Origin: Phallusia mammillata
Lineage: Eukaryota; Chordata; Ascidiacea; Phlebobranchia; Ascidiidae
Reading direction: 5' to 3'
NCBI GenBank assembly: GCA_003260075.1
Contig: QLIY01000354.1
Location: forward strand, 1 to 64,000
Length of the DNA stretch: 64,000 nucleotides
The notes under the pieces are model-generated. The model was not told where the DNA came from. It was given only the letters and a program-made list of their open reading frames with translations, and did no database searches. Below, piece after piece: positions 23,401-36,405 of this stretch. How positions within the stretch are numbered: position 1 is the stretch's first letter; the number at the start of each line of letters is the position of its first letter. A program made the translations under genes and the position numbers.

Positions 23401-24074
23401 ACGCAAAGACAATTTCGCAAACTTCAAAATTATACTTTCTTGTAACTCGATTAATCTTAAGCTTTAAAACAAACGAAACTTGATCTAGCGAAACAATTTG
23501 CACACGTCAGCAAGTGTTGACGTCACTTCGCACCTGTCATTGCTAATCCCTATCGAGTTATTAAAACAAGCAAAGTAGTTCCATTCAGCTCGAGAAGATT
23601 ATAACGCTTTGTTTGATGACTTTGTGGGCGTTTTTGGGCGGGTCCAATAACAGCTGATGTTATAATCATCAACATTATTATGCAAATTAAATTAATTTTT
23701 TTGCAAATAAAATAAATATAGCTAAAAAAGATGACTAATGTTTGTTTTAATATTACCAAATACAAAAATCTACTATTAGTTATTTGGAACATAAATCAAA
23801 CAAATATCAATTCGTCGCGCTATTCCACATGTTACGTCACAATCAAATCGCACAATACGCCGTTACGTCATGTCAGGAAATGATGGATGGTTGCGCGGAC
23901 AAATGTGGGTCACGGGAGGGTTTATACGTCACCAAGCATGAATCCATAATACTAGGGGGTTCTTCCTAACTGCGACAATGTCATCTAGAGGTCATTTAAC
24001 AACGCGAAGGCCCGAAATTATGTGCTATAATCGTTCGTAGTTTTGGAATAAGCTTTTTGACTACAAACTGATGA

Positions 24075-24123
<49 letters not shown>

Positions 24124-27100
24124 AAGTTTTTGGAATTGGACAAGTCAACGTTTTTCTTCTTCTTTGAATAAGCGTGCACAAGTCAATTAACTTTCATCAG
24201 CGTTACAACAGACTTTCAACGGATTAACAGATTTTCTCCTTGGCAACCAACAATTAACAGAAACGCCGATGTTCAAGAAGACAGACGCATTTGAAAGAAA
24301 TCAATTTTCTGCTCGAACAAACTGGATTCACCTACATGTGTTTGTTGCGTCACAATGGGGCGCACGCTTAAAGTTACTGGATGACTTTTTAGGCCAATTA
24401 CGCAATTAGTAAATCGCATTGGAGCGCAAAAAGTTACACAAGACATTAGAAGAGCTCTGGTTCTGCACATAATAATATTTTTAACATCTTAACTATGGTA
24501 ATGTAATTTCTGTATGTTTTGAAAATTTAATGTTTAAAAACGTTTTTTCTTAAATTTTATGTTACATTGAGAACTGGATTTCTTTGTTACGTCACAATTC
24601 GGTAGCAGATAACCCAGTTGGATATTAAAATATCCCTCAAAACACAAAACAAACATAAAAAATCCTCGAATCAGTTCATATCAAAACAACAGACAATGGG
24701 TCATTGTCTTATCACACGAGAAGCAAACAAAGGCAATACAACATGTCAGTCTGTTATTTGGAGCGGCTCAAAAATCCTAACACTTGTCAGTTTGTAAACC
24801 AAACATCTGCTTCAATCTAGCGATAAAGTGTCGTCGTCAGTATTTCTGACAAGTTAATTCGTTGATCGAGCTACATCGCATTGATTTTGCAACACGCAAG
24901 GCGCTAGTTTTAACGCTAGGGCAAGTTAGAGTGCATCGTGTAATTAGGCGTGCTAAAAATGGTGAGAAAATTGCACTACATTCCCCTGGGGTGCTAGTCC
25001 CACTTTTGTAGATTTACAAACTGTTTTTTTTTAATCTCAAAATTGACCTTTATTGTTTATGTTTAAACTTCGAGATATTTGATCTAAAAAATGAACATGT
25101 TCCCTACTAATAATGTATAAACCAACTTACTGTGTTCGGGAACGACTCCAACTTCTTGTAACCGGTCGACAGCGCCACCTTGTGGGAGTGAGCGCACAGA
25201 CAAAGCTGTCCGCATGTGGGCGGTAAAGACTTCATCATCGTTTTCAGCCGATTTGAGGTCACTACTGGACATTTGCTTCATTTGTTGAATTCTTCGCATT
25301 TTGCGCATTCTAATACCGGGTCCGCCTCCGTAATTCATTGTGTCGTCTTCGCTAGATGTGCAATCACTTTCAGAATCGAATTGATTTAATCTGAAATGAG
25401 TGAATACACGTTAACAAACATTTCAACACAGACCAATCTTAATAAAAAAAAATATTTTTGACATTGCTTACACTTTACTGGTCTAAATCTGCTTAATATT
25501 TTTCTAACTACATCAGTGCTTTTTGAATGTTGGAAAGCAGTCGGAATTTTGTTTCTTGTTCTTTGTCTATTTCTTCATCCTGTCATATTACGCCGTTTTT
25601 TATGAAAGATATACCGGCTTAAATTTTCTTTAACAGTGCTAAGCTGCATTCTTTCAATATACATTTCTGCAACTTTATATAAAAACGTATATTCCTCAAT
25701 CAAGCCAAGTTAACATCTGAACTGATCTATACACACATACAATTAAAATATGTGTTACATTCTTTTCTGTCTTAACTGCATTGAAACTTTATTTATACTG
25801 CTTCACCATTTCAGCGCTGCCAGTTATATATATTCGTGAAAACTAAATGGAAAAAAAAACTTTCCAATCTTATTTCCTGCAAATTCGAATCGCGTCCTAT
25901 TGTTACGTAACACAGTCGATATCGCGTCACGCTTACGATAACATTGTGGTATGTTTCGGAAGCACGATATATTATCGCCGGGTTTACGCAAACAAGTGAA
26001 TGTTATCGCGATACACAATTCGACCCTCTCTGGTAAAACATGCAAACTTTGCAATGCCGGGCTTAATGCTGATAAAAGTATATCGTGAAGTAATTAATAT
26101 GTAGTACATGTATTTTTAAAAAAAGGCTTTTATTAGCACACAGGAATAATAAGGCAATTTTGTACATATTTTAAAAACTGAAGCAAAAAATTTAACATTG
26201 CTATTTATATGTTGGACATATTTGCGTAGGACGAAGTGTTAAGACTAAATTTTACTACATATTCCAATAATTTTAAACTGTTAGATTTGGGACATACAAT
26301 AGTTGTTTATGAATTAGTTTGACCAAATATGGAATTAATTTTCTATTAAGAAACTCTCAATTTGTTCTTTGCTAGCGGATAGGTTATGATTTTGAGTGCA
26401 AGAACATGCACCAAGTATGGTAACAAGCAGTTGAGGGCTACAACGTGTTGCACTTAAATCCCAGCACAATGCGAATTATCCTAATTAAGACACGAAGCCC
26501 TTTCCCACGTTTTTCTTCAACACGTTGTGATGAATTATGGACAGGATATTTCCATTTAACGTTTCATTCCCCACACCCACTTACACAAAAGCAATAATTA
26601 TCCTGATTTCAGCGCATACCTGTGAAATTAACCGTACAAGGCACGGTTTCTATTATAAGGGATCGTATAGTTTCCGAACAATGTAATAGTCATAAATAAC
26701 AATAGTAGTTACAGGTTTATTTACTTATTAAACTAAGTTGTATTCTATTTGAATATGCAAGGTCAGCCATACAAATTTTTTTTTTAAATCTCCGCAATTA
26801 TTCTTTGATTTAATTTTATAAAACTTTTTTCTGTCCTGAGATTATTTTCGCTGAAATAAATTAAACAAGTTTATATTCTATTCGAATAAGGAATGGCAAA
26901 CATTTTTAAAACACGTTTTGTGCCAACACAAACATAACAAACCTTGCTCTAATTCTCGAAAACATCTCCTTGCGAGTGACGTCATCGTCTTCTGACGTAC
27001 TTGATGACGTAGAACTTGAACTTGAAACGAGACCTCGTCGCCAAGCTGCCCTTTCAACGGCCATAAGCCATTGATTGTGTTGATTTGCTCCCAGATTTTC

Positions 27101-27226
27101 GGGAGCATCTTGAGGTTTTTTCTTCAAAATTTTGTGGAAAGTCTTCACTCTCAGTGTGGGGGTTTTCCCCACTTGCTTTGGTTTTCTGACGTCATTGGTA
27201 ATTGTAGTCAGTGCTCGTACAGACAT
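17450..27226 (-). CDS. rgs3-like: RGS3-like regulator of G-protein signalling (C2 + RGS), minus-strand paralog
   Basis: Eleven exons in one frame (about 848 aa): 27226-26943, 25390-25131, 21464-21346 (or duplicate 21151-21033), 20932-20835, 20728-20599, 20522-20438, 20023-19866, 19386-18515, 18435-18283, 18165-17940, 17611-17450. The C2 domain has GQ/SQLKLVVCG at its start, GCMSFGIRNI and GWYYFLRENLGRRKHLKV. The RGS domain has AFRVFLQREFSEENIDFW and FKLMERDSFRRFLVSD. The N-terminal exons add a basic segment and Ser-rich acidic stretches absent from the plus-strand paralog. Exons of the C2 part have the same sizes as in the paralog (98, 130 and 85 nt). Expected role: a GAP for G-alpha, recruited to membrane by C2. 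Its 3' end faces the paralog about 1.9 kb away. Confidence 0.88.
20928..21540. repeat. Duplicated C2-exon block of the minus-strand RGS gene
   Basis: About 300 bp containing the first C2 exon (21033-21151) recurs after the C run 21229-21238, with the exon at 21346-21464. Both copies encode the same peptide (GVPNQVYLKV at the end). This mirrors the artefact-like duplication of the homologous exon in the plus-strand gene. Confidence 0.85.
22599..22840. repeat. Duplicated intron block around C run 22717-22727
   Basis: AAAATCGCAAGTCTAAAAAT... through ...CCTCTCATAGATTG occurs on both sides of the run with few differences. It lies in the large intron (21465-25130) of the minus-strand RGS gene, where I see no exon-like frame with homology to the paralog. 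Confidence 0.8.
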
Positions 27227-29407
27227 TTTGCTAAGCAGTATTGCCTTTGTTTTACAGCAATAAGTAAATCTGTCAAAATATATACAACATAATTAATATT
27301 AGCTCCTCGACGATGGCTTTAGTTTTGACGACACATCAACTCAGCTAAAAAGGTTCTTCAATCTCAATTACGTTCTGTTTAGTCAAGTCTGTGGTGCGTG
27401 TATCCACACAAAATGGAATAAATCTTGTATAAAAAGGTGTAGTTGCGTGATTTTAGTACATACAAACGTATATTTTTAGAAAACTTAATTAGGCAAAATA
27501 TTCGCGACATTCTTATCAGCTACACAGAAGGTAATAAAAAGAAATCCTTGATACTAAAATATACCTCTATTATTTGCACGCCAGCAAATGTCTTACTTGC
27601 TATATATCTTGCAGTGCTAACTAGTTACAGTGACACAACAATCATCTCAACATTCCTATTATGAAGTCACAGAGACAGGCGTAACAGTTGTCCCTGGTAG
27701 TATTCAGGGCATTTAATCGCGCTTCTTCGATGTTTATTTAATATTTGACGCTTTCCTTCCATAAACAACGTTTCGCGACGTCGCTCTGTGACGTAACAAA
27801 CCAAAAGAGTTGCCAGTTTTAGAATCGCGATAAAGAGACGCTGCCGGTCTACACGCGACGCAAAACAAACAAGTTTAAAAAGAAATCACAACACAGCAGG
27901 GGGTCGGCAGGTGTTACTGATGAAAGATTTAAATGTTTAAATTTGTTATTCTAACTTTGGGATTTAGTTTTATAGCGCGATGTGTTTTTGCATGAATGTT
28001 TTGACAGCTAGAACCCATTTGCTACTGTTACAGGAGCATAAGGTATAGGCTACGTACATTTTGCGTTTCGCAAATAGGCCTAATGCTCAATTGAAAACTG
28101 ATATTAGAATTATCATTTTTTACCAAATACAATCTAACTTGCAAAACAGTTCGACGTTATAATTTCGAATACAAGAATATTCTTCTTTTGCGACGTAAAC
28201 CAGAAAAATATTTACGCACATTAGTCCGGTTTGGGAAGGTTTATAAATTTGGCTATAACGCGTAAGAGGTAGCCTATAATAGAATTACCCTAAAGCTAGC
28301 CCTCACTGCTGATAGTAAGCTTATTTTTCTCAATCACTTTATCAAGGAAACATAATCCCTGAAACAGGTCTGTTTATAAACTGGTCAAATTCCTTGCACT
28401 ACATCTTGAACTTACTACATATACACTACATGTACTTGAACTTATACTTACTACAAATAGGTACTACAACCTTCTAATACAAGACTCAAAACTGAATAAG
28501 TGACATCTCAACTTAGACTCTTTGCTTTATAGCTTCCAGTAAGGTGCAGTTCACACTTCTGACTTCCTATGCAGTGCAAACATCCCAACACATCAGGCAC
28601 GCGCCAGACGAGCGTGTTAAAAACAATTCCTCGGGCCCGCAGAAGGTGCCACATTATCGCCTGAGGGTCATGTAGGAAACTACTGATAGTAGACCTGTAG
28701 CAGGGAGCGGTGCTGTTTAATTAGAATTAATCTGACTTGAACTACAATAGACTCCAAGAGCTTTAGCTGAACTTTGAAGTAGGATTACGATTGAACTTTT
28801 AATCCCCGGGAATTGCGTTAAGTGCTAGTTTGGTGAACTTTCTTGAAATTGTGTGACAACCATGTCAATAATTTTAAGCTTAAAGAAAGGCTGTAATTGA
28901 TATGTTTTTGTCTAATTTTGCACTTGCAGGAATATTTATTCCCAAACAAGACTAGCAAAAAAACATCGCACAGTTAAGTTGTATTTTTAAGTTTGTATTT
29001 TTTGATAATAGTCACGGAAAGTTAAAGAAATGTCGGAAAAAATATTGACAAACCAACGTTTTTACAACTTTATATAACATATCTATAAAAAAGGTGTCTA
29101 TAAAATTCGCATAAACTCTCTAATCAACATCTCAATTTAAAAAAATTACATTTAAATGACTTCACAAAAATTCGAGTTTAGCAGCGGCGTGATCAAACAA
29201 GGATGAAGCTCGAGAAATAGAATTCCCCTTTGCGCACTTAAATTCGGTCATAATTATCAACTAACTGCGTGTTTGGGTGCGTGGGAACACATGAAATTTT
29301 CTCGGACGTTCAAGAATCTTCTCTCGGACTTTTAACATCAAAAGAAGCAGGGACCGCCCGACAGGCCTATTACGTCATTAAGGCCCCATTGTTGTTCGCT
29401 TTGTCAA
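27227..29407. other. Intergenic region, no gene seen
   Basis: Presumed promoter side of the minus-strand RGS gene (start codon at 27226). AT-rich, with no coding frame carrying a recognisable motif. Confidence 0.5.
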
Positions 29408-29895
29408 AACAAAAAGGCATTTCCTGGGAATAACAATGACGACATAATTAAGTTTTGTCAGTCTGGGTTTCAGTGTCCGTTATGTCCCCCCCCCCAACCA
29501 TTTCTTAAACGTCTTAACGGTACGGGCTCAATTTATGATACTCTAAAAACTTTTTTCCCCCCCCCCAAAAAGGCATTTCCTGGGAATAACAATGACGACA
29601 TAATTAAGTTTTGTTAGTCTGGGTTTCAGTGTCCGTTATGTCTGGAGTAAAAAATTGAATGGTCTCCAAATTTTGAGGTAAACGTCTTGTAGGAATAAAA
29701 AATACTGAGAATTAATACGCTATACAAAATGTCAGTAATATCCAACTCGAACACACCGTCGTGTCAAAATTAGTTTTACAATATATACTGGCGTGACAAT
29801 GTTTGGTACTTTTTCNGTTTGGTACTTTTTCAAAACCATTTCTTAAGCGTCATAACGGTACGGGATCAATTTATGACACTCTAAAAACCATTTAT
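29408..29895. repeat. Interleaved duplicates at two C runs
   Basis: Two short blocks are shuffled: AAAAAGGCATTTCCTGGGAA occurs near 29410 and again after the run 29557-29566; AACCATTTCTTAAACGTC... occurs after the run 29486-29495 and again near 29834. A single N sits at 29816. Confidence 0.8.
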
Positions 29896-30251
29896 TATGT
29901 TTATGCGACGCAAGATACAAATAGTTTGCAACGGGGCTTAAGTTTTGTCAAAAAAGAACAACTTATATAGTGGGTTGTGTAACTTTACTACTGATAATCT
30001 TTACAGAAGTTAGAATAAAGGCCAAGAAGAATCAATACAAACAAATTTAATTGCGTGACAAATCCTAATGTTTACCATCTGAATTTGCAAAAGCTTGTGT
30101 GTCATTTTCAAATGCTCTGCGTGCCACTTTTGGTACGCATGCCACGTGTTGGACACCCCTGGTCTAGAGTCAAAAATTGAATGATCTTAAAGTTTTGAGG
30201 TAAACGTTTATAGGAATAAAAACAAACAAACTGAGAATTAATACGCTAAAC

Positions 30252-30467
30252 CAGTAGTTCTCAAACTGTGCGTCGCGACGCCCTGGTGCGTCGTTTCAAT
30301 TTTCCAAGGGCGTCGCCGAATAGTTCCGTTTCGTAGCTTTTTGTTGTTGTATTTATAAACATAACTTTAATAAAAAGTTTCCTCATTAACTTTTATTTGC
30401 TGGTGCGCCGCAAGTCCAGAAAACTTTTCCAGAGGCGTCGCAACAAAAAAAAGTTTGAGAACCACTG
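30252..30467. mobile_element. hAT-type MITE, with a matching empty site in the window
   Basis: Termini CAGTAGTTCTCAAACT and AGTTTGAGAACCACTG form a clean inverted repeat, and the inside has GCGTCGCGACGCCCTGG words. The 8-bp duplications are CGCTAAAC (30244-30251) and CTCTATAC (30468-30475). The unoccupied sequence ATTAATACGCTATACAAAAT stands at 29711-29730, giving the pre-insertion site. A second family member is at 54931-55511. Confidence 0.9.
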
Positions 30468-31169
30468 CTCTATACAAAATGTCAGTACTGCATAAAACTT
30501 ATTATTTCTCAATTTTAGTAGCCCGAATGTGTTATGTAATTTTGTCATCCATTTAAATATTTTCATAGATAACAAATTTCTGAAATCACATCCTTGCTTC
30601 TAGGCAAGAAATACAGACGTTGTACTTAAATGAACCTATGTAATTTTGTCATCCATTTTCTCTATATTTCATACATAACAAATCTATCTTGCGCTTTGGC
30701 AAAAATACGGACCTTGTACTGGAATGAACTTAGATTAAAACTGGAGATTTTCAGTTATATAACACTTGTTACATAACCGCAGTTGCATAACCGGAGTTGC
30801 ATAACAACGCAAAGTACACCGAATTCACCTTTTAACCATTATTAAGTTACACAAACACTGTTACATAAGGTTCTTAAAGCTTGCACTTAAAATAGAAGGA
30901 TTTTCACAATGTAAAGTACCGTAACATAAAGGTACAAACCTGGTGGAACATCTTAAGTGTCTGGTATAATTTCCTCATTTTCAAATTTACTGTATTATAA
31001 AAACAGGGATTCAATTTCATTCGCGTAAGAGCCCTTAGTCTTGTAAAAGCACACAGAATGGGTAAAACTAAAAATATAGGTGTCGTCTTTAAATGGAAAT
31101 ATCTTGCAAAAACACTGCTTGCTATATCTTTTGAATTATAGAATTTTGGAATTTGAGTATAGGCTATAT

Positions 31170-31310
31170 CAATGGTGGGATTCAGCCGGTTCGCACCGGT
31201 TCTATAGAACCGCCTTCCGCAATTTTATGAGATCAGAGAACTGGTTAGCATTACTGACAATGGATTTTTTATAACAGAACCGGCTGACAAAAAAGTTGAA
31301 TCCCACCACT
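31170..31310. mobile_element. Short palindromic hAT-like MITE, with a matching empty site
   Basis: Left end AATGGTGGGATTCAGCCGG, right end the complement of AGTGGTGGGATTCAAC, with repeated GAACCGGCTG words. Target duplications GGCTATAT (31162-31169) and GACTATAT (31311-31318) match at 7 of 8. The segment near 34780 keeps the unoccupied sequence AGTATAGGCTATATCGG. A decayed member of the family is at about 35390-35445. Confidence 0.8.
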
Positions 31311-31984
31311 GACTATATCGGTTGTGTAATCTGTACTTTTACCCACAATTGTTACGTTGGATTGTGAATTAATATTTTTGTGGTCCATACATCGTGAAGC
31401 ATAATTATCAATTTTGCAATCAATCAGTACTGACAATGATAACGTGTTCTCACTTTTAAACTTCCTAATTCACCGATAGCAATTAGTTGACATTGATTAT
31501 GGTTATCAGTTGCGCAAAGTGTGAAAAGTGAAACCACGGCAAAAGTGATGAAATCCGACGGGAAGATTAACTTGTTAACACCGACAAATTCTGTTTACTT
31601 CGTCGGAAATGCCAAGTGGGAAAAACTTGAGAGTAAACACCCGAGCACTCAATACCTAGCACCGCAACATTTAATAGTTGCTCCATCAATAATATTTGCT
31701 GGACATTGGTTACAACTACATTGATGTGTAGAAGCTTCGTTCAGCTGAATTATTTAATGCCTTTCGACCGAACTGCGGAAAAATCGACTGGTATATTTTT
31801 AACCCCCCCCCCATTGATGTGTAGAAGCTTCGTTCAGCTGAATTATTTAATGCCTTTCGAACTGCGGAAAAATCGACTGGTATATTTTTAGAAGTCGCTT
31901 TGTCGCGTATATTTTTTATTTGTTTTTAGGCTGTCAACGACGGTCGAGGCAACCCTAAAAGCTACAAAATAACCAACTATTCTA

Positions 31985-32330
31985 TTCAACTGCAGAGCCG
32001 CATGTCCGCGACCCCATGGGTTTATGAAACATATTAGGTCAGATCTTCAAGAGTCGAATGTTGAATCAATTCTAACCTTATAGGTTGGATTCGAACGCAC
32101 GACAGCAGATATACATAAGCTATGCAGAGACAGAAGCCTTTTAAAGCCAAAAGGCAAAGGTCTATAGTCAGACTTTCTGTAGGAAAAACAGTTCCGTAGC
32201 CAGTTGAGCTGTTTAACAAAAATGTCACTCAATAAACATTCTACAAATACTAGATGTAATGACAGTGTGAAAACTAAAGGCACACTAAAAGAACAATATT
32301 CCACAGTAGGCATCAATAAAACATTCAAAA
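31985..32330 (-). repeat. tRNA-derived SINE (first of three copies)
   Basis: On the minus strand there is an A-box-like ACAGCTCAACTGGCTACGG and a B-box-like GTGCGTTCGAATCCAACC about 100 nt apart. Further copies lie at about 33175-33520 (within the near-identical duplication) and 35600-35900 (diverged). Not a functional tRNA gene: the spacing is too long and no acceptor stem was found. Confidence 0.65.
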
Positions 32331-34774
32331 AAACATGAGATTTTACAACAAATCAAGTAGTATCGAAGGCCAAGGCGATTACTTTGACTTAAATTAAAAC
32401 TAGAGATTTTCAGTTACATAACATTTATTACATAACCAGAGTTGCGTAAGCACGTTAAGTACACCTAAAAATCCCCTTTTAATACCACTATTATGTTACA
32501 CAAACAACGTTGCATAAGGTGCCCAAAGTTTACACTTCAAATAGAAGCAGTTTTTTACTCTGGTGCACATTTTATTGTCTGGTATAATTTCCTGTTTAAA
32601 ATTTTACCGTGTGTTGAATAACTTACAAGGATTTTATTTTATTCGTATAGAAACCCTCAGTCTTGTAAAAGCACACAACATGGGTAAAACTAAAAATAAA
32701 GGTGTCGTCTTCAAATACGCTTATTCGATACGCATTTCTCTCCCCCCCCCCCCCCTAATTCACCGATAGCAATTAGTTGACATTGATTATGGTTATCAGT
32801 TCCGCAAAGTGTGAAAAGTAAAACCACGGTAAAAGTGATGAAATCCGGCGGGAAGATTATCTTGGAAACACCGACAAATTCTGTTTACTTCGTCGGAAAT
32901 GCCAAGTGGGAAAAACTTGAGAGTAAACACCCGAGCACTCAATACTTTTAATATTTGCTCCATCAATAATATTTGCTGGACATTGGTTACAACTACATTG
33001 ATGTGTAGAAGCTTCGTTCAGCTGAATTATTTAATGCCTTTCGACCTAACTGCGGAAAAATCGACTGGTATATTTTTAAAAGTCGGTTTGTCGCGTATAT
33101 TTTTTATTTGTTTTTAGGCTGTCAACGACGGTCGAGGCAACCCTAAAAGCTACAAAATAACCAACTATTCTATTCAACTGCAGAGCCGCATGTCCGCGAC
33201 CCCATGGGTTTATGAAACATATTAGGTCAGATCTTCAAGAGTCGAATGTTGAATCAATTCTAACCTTATAGGTTGGATTCGAACGCACGACAGCAGATAT
33301 ACATAAGCTATGCAGAGACAGAAGCCTTTTAAAGCCAAAAGGCAAAGGTCTATAGTCAGACTTTCTGTAGGAAAAACAGTTCCGTAGCCAGTTGAGCTGT
33401 TTAACAAAAATGTCACTCAATAAACATTCTACAAATACTAGATGTAATGACAGTGTGAAAACTAAAGGCACACTAAAAGAACAATATTCCACAGTAGGCA
33501 TCAATAAAACATTCAAAAAAACATGAGATTTTACAACAAATCAAGTAGTATCGAAGGTCAAGGCGATTACTTTGACTTAAATTAAAACTAGAGATTTTCA
33601 GTTACATAACATTTATTACATAACCAGAGTTGCGTAAGCACGTTAAGTACACCTAAAAATCCCCTTTTAATACCACTATTATGTTACACAAACAACGTTG
33701 CATAAGGTGCCCAAAGTTTACACTTCAAATAGAAGCAGTTTTTTACTCTGGTGCACATTTTATTGTCTGGTATAATTTCCTGTTTAAAATTTTACCGTGT
33801 GTTGAATAACTTACAAGGATTTTATTTTATTCGTATAGAAACCCTCAGTCTTGTAAAAGCACACAACATGGGTAAAACTAAAAATAAAGGTGTCGTCTTC
33901 AAATACGCTTATTCGATACGCATTTCTCTCCTTTTCGAAAAAGAAAAAAGGCAAAGCGTATTAGACTTCTCCGATTCTCGATGCGCTCGGCACAGATGGT
34001 TTGAATACGCTTAGGCCCCAATACGCTTAGGAGAACTCTTTTGTGAACAAGTAGGTCAACTTGAAACCATATGTTGTTTGTTTAATTTGGTGCCGAAAAT
34101 AACGGGGAAATTTGTAGCTAATACTGAACGAACGTTCCATACACCAAGTTACATATTTAATCGAGTTTTTCGTCCAACTGGTGCAAATTTATACAAATTA
34201 GTCGTTTTTTTATACATATAACCCACAATAGACTAATGAAACAAATTTAATAGATTTGTACAGTCATATAAAGAATTTTTTTAATGTGCTACATGGCCTG
34301 GAAATGTAATACAGTTTTAGGACATACAACTTAGAAATCAGCACTTATTACTATTGGACAATGAAGTCAGAGTGATCTATACACTTTGAATATTTCTTCC
34401 AACTATTCCTGAGGGTTTAACTGTTCACAATAAACAAATTCATACATTTGGTATGTCTAAACTCGACGCAAACAACTGCTGCACACAAATTAATTCAGAT
34501 TTTTTCGGAAGAATAGACTAAAAGTCTAAAAATACTTTAAAATTAACAATTATCCGGCCTTATGTTTGTATATCACTTTACAATGACCACCATATCGTTT
34601 TTGCGCAAAGCTGAAAACCTTGAATGCGATTCGGTTCGGCAACCATGTAATTTTACGCTTTAGCGAATCGAAATCGTGACGTCACAGAATGCGCATCAAC
34701 GATACGATTCGATTCGATCATGTAAAAAGGCTTACTGTTTTCTATCTGTTGAATATGCTTACCTATACAAATTT

Positions 34775-35960
34775 TAGTATAGGCTATATCGGTAATGTCA
34801 TTTGTCCTTTCAACGACAGTTGTTACATTGGATTGTAAATTAATATTTTTGTGGTCCACACATCGTGCAAATAATTTTGTAATCTACTAGTTCTGACAGT
34901 GGCAACTTGTTCACACTTTTAAACTTCCTAATTCTCCGATAGCAATCAGTTGATATTGATCCCCCCCCCCTTGTAATCTACTAGTTCTGACAGTGGCAAC
35001 TTGTTCACACTTTTAAACCTCCTAATTCTCCGATAGCAATTATTTGATGGTGATTATCGCTATCAGTTGCGCAAAGTGTGAAAAGTGAAACTACGGCAAA
35101 AGTGATGAAATCCGGCGGGAAGATTATCTTGGAAACACCGACAAGTTCTGTTTACTTCGTCGGAAATGCCAAGTGGGAAAAACTTGAGAGTAAACACCCG
35201 AGCACTCAGCATCACTACATTTACTATTTGATTTTCTGTTGAAATTCGCTGGACATTGGCTATAAAAATACGACAGTGATGTATCAAGGCTTCGGTTTCG
35301 GCTGAAAAGTTATTTGCGATTCGACCAAACCGAATCTTTAACGTTTACAACCTAAAGTCAATGAACTTTTTGTAACAGAACCGGCTGAAAAATATGACTT
35401 TTGTGATAGAACCGGCTAGCAATAAATCTGAATCCCTCCACTGCTAGTATGTCTTTCAAAGCATCATCGCATTGCCGACTCATCACTATTTTATTTGTTG
35501 ACCAGCAACTACGGTCGAGGCAACCTTAAAGCCACGCACAAAACCACGGAAAGCCACATGGCCCTATACAGTGCGTTTCAGACACTATAGATTTTATGGA
35601 TAATATTACGCCAGATGTTTAAGAGGTGCAATTTGAAATCTCTGAATGGATTGTAACCTCAGGTGGTATTCGAACGCACGGCAGCAGGTATACATAAGCT
35701 ATGCAGAGACAGAAGCCTTTTAAAGTCAAAAGGCAATAGTGTATAGTCAGACTTTCTGTAGGAAAAACACTTCACCAGCCAGTTAAGCTGTTTAAAACAC
35801 GTATCACTCAATAAACATTTCTATTACCTCATTTAATGACAGTGTGAAAACTAAAGGCACATTAAAAGAACAATATTCCACAGTAGGCATGAATAAAAAA
35901 AACATACAAAACATGAAATTTTACAGTCCAACAAATAAAGCAGTATCGAAGGTTAAGGCG
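34775..35960. repeat. Diverged copy of the 31.1-32.4 kb segment
   Basis: It shares, in the same order, the TATAGGCTATATCGG, AAAGTGTGAAAAGTGAAAC, TCGTCGGAAATGCCAAGTGG and SINE blocks with 31.1-32.4 kb, at clearly lower identity than the 32.7-33.9 kb copy. It contains its own duplicated break at the C run 34961-34970. Confidence 0.8.
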
Positions 35961-36158
35961 ATTAATTTTTCATTGGGTTAGCACACAGCATAAATTCCAA
36001 TTGCAAGCGACACAGCACGGAATGGAATAGAACGTTTTGGACAATACTTCATTGCATAGAAAAATGTCATTTGAATAGCACCATGTAATATACAATAGCA
36101 CTGTTGGAGTGAACAAAATGTTATAGCAATAACAAAATCATATGTAACTTGTCTAAAG

Positions 36159-36313
36159 CAAGGGTCGGCAACCATTTTCTTCTGCGAATCGTTTTTAAAG
36201 CCGAATTTTTTTCGCGAACCGGCCTTCAAAAAACCACAAATGTTGAACAATGAAAACGCATAAATTAGGTAACATCCCCGGAATACATGACCAAAATGTT
36301 TTAAAGCCTTTAA

Positions 36314-36405
<92 letters not shown>

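Larger units (their letters stand above)
30735..33960. repeat. Tandem segmental repeats, including a ~1.19 kb near-identical direct duplication
   Basis: A block with TTACATAACC...GTTGC words followed by GTAAAAGCACACA.ATGGG starts near 30735, 32390 and 33590. The interval from about 31470 to 32741 and that from 32756 to about 33950 are nearly identical, joined at the C run 32742-32755. A second break is at 31803-31812. Small frames inside (for example MGKTKNKGVVFKYAY) are copied with the repeat and match no family I know. Confidence 0.85.

Noticed and set aside
23784..23969. Frame with several cysteines (QEMMDGCADKCGSREG)
   Set aside because: It lies in a large RGS intron, without splice sites or homology that would make it an exon.
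26878..27108. Second frame overlapping the first exon of the minus-strand RGS gene
   Set aside because: It is a shadow frame; the 26943-27226 frame has the start codon, the donor and the phase that fits the next exon.
32047..33516. Pair of identical 93-residue frames at 32047-32328 and 33235-33516
   Set aside because: They are antisense readings of a tRNA-derived SINE present twice because of a near-identical duplication; no family signature.
32563..34014. Small frame containing MGKTKNKGVVFKYAYS, present twice
   Set aside because: It is copied with the surrounding repeat, is cut by a C run in one copy, and an earlier repeat copy near 31.06 kb lacks the same frame.
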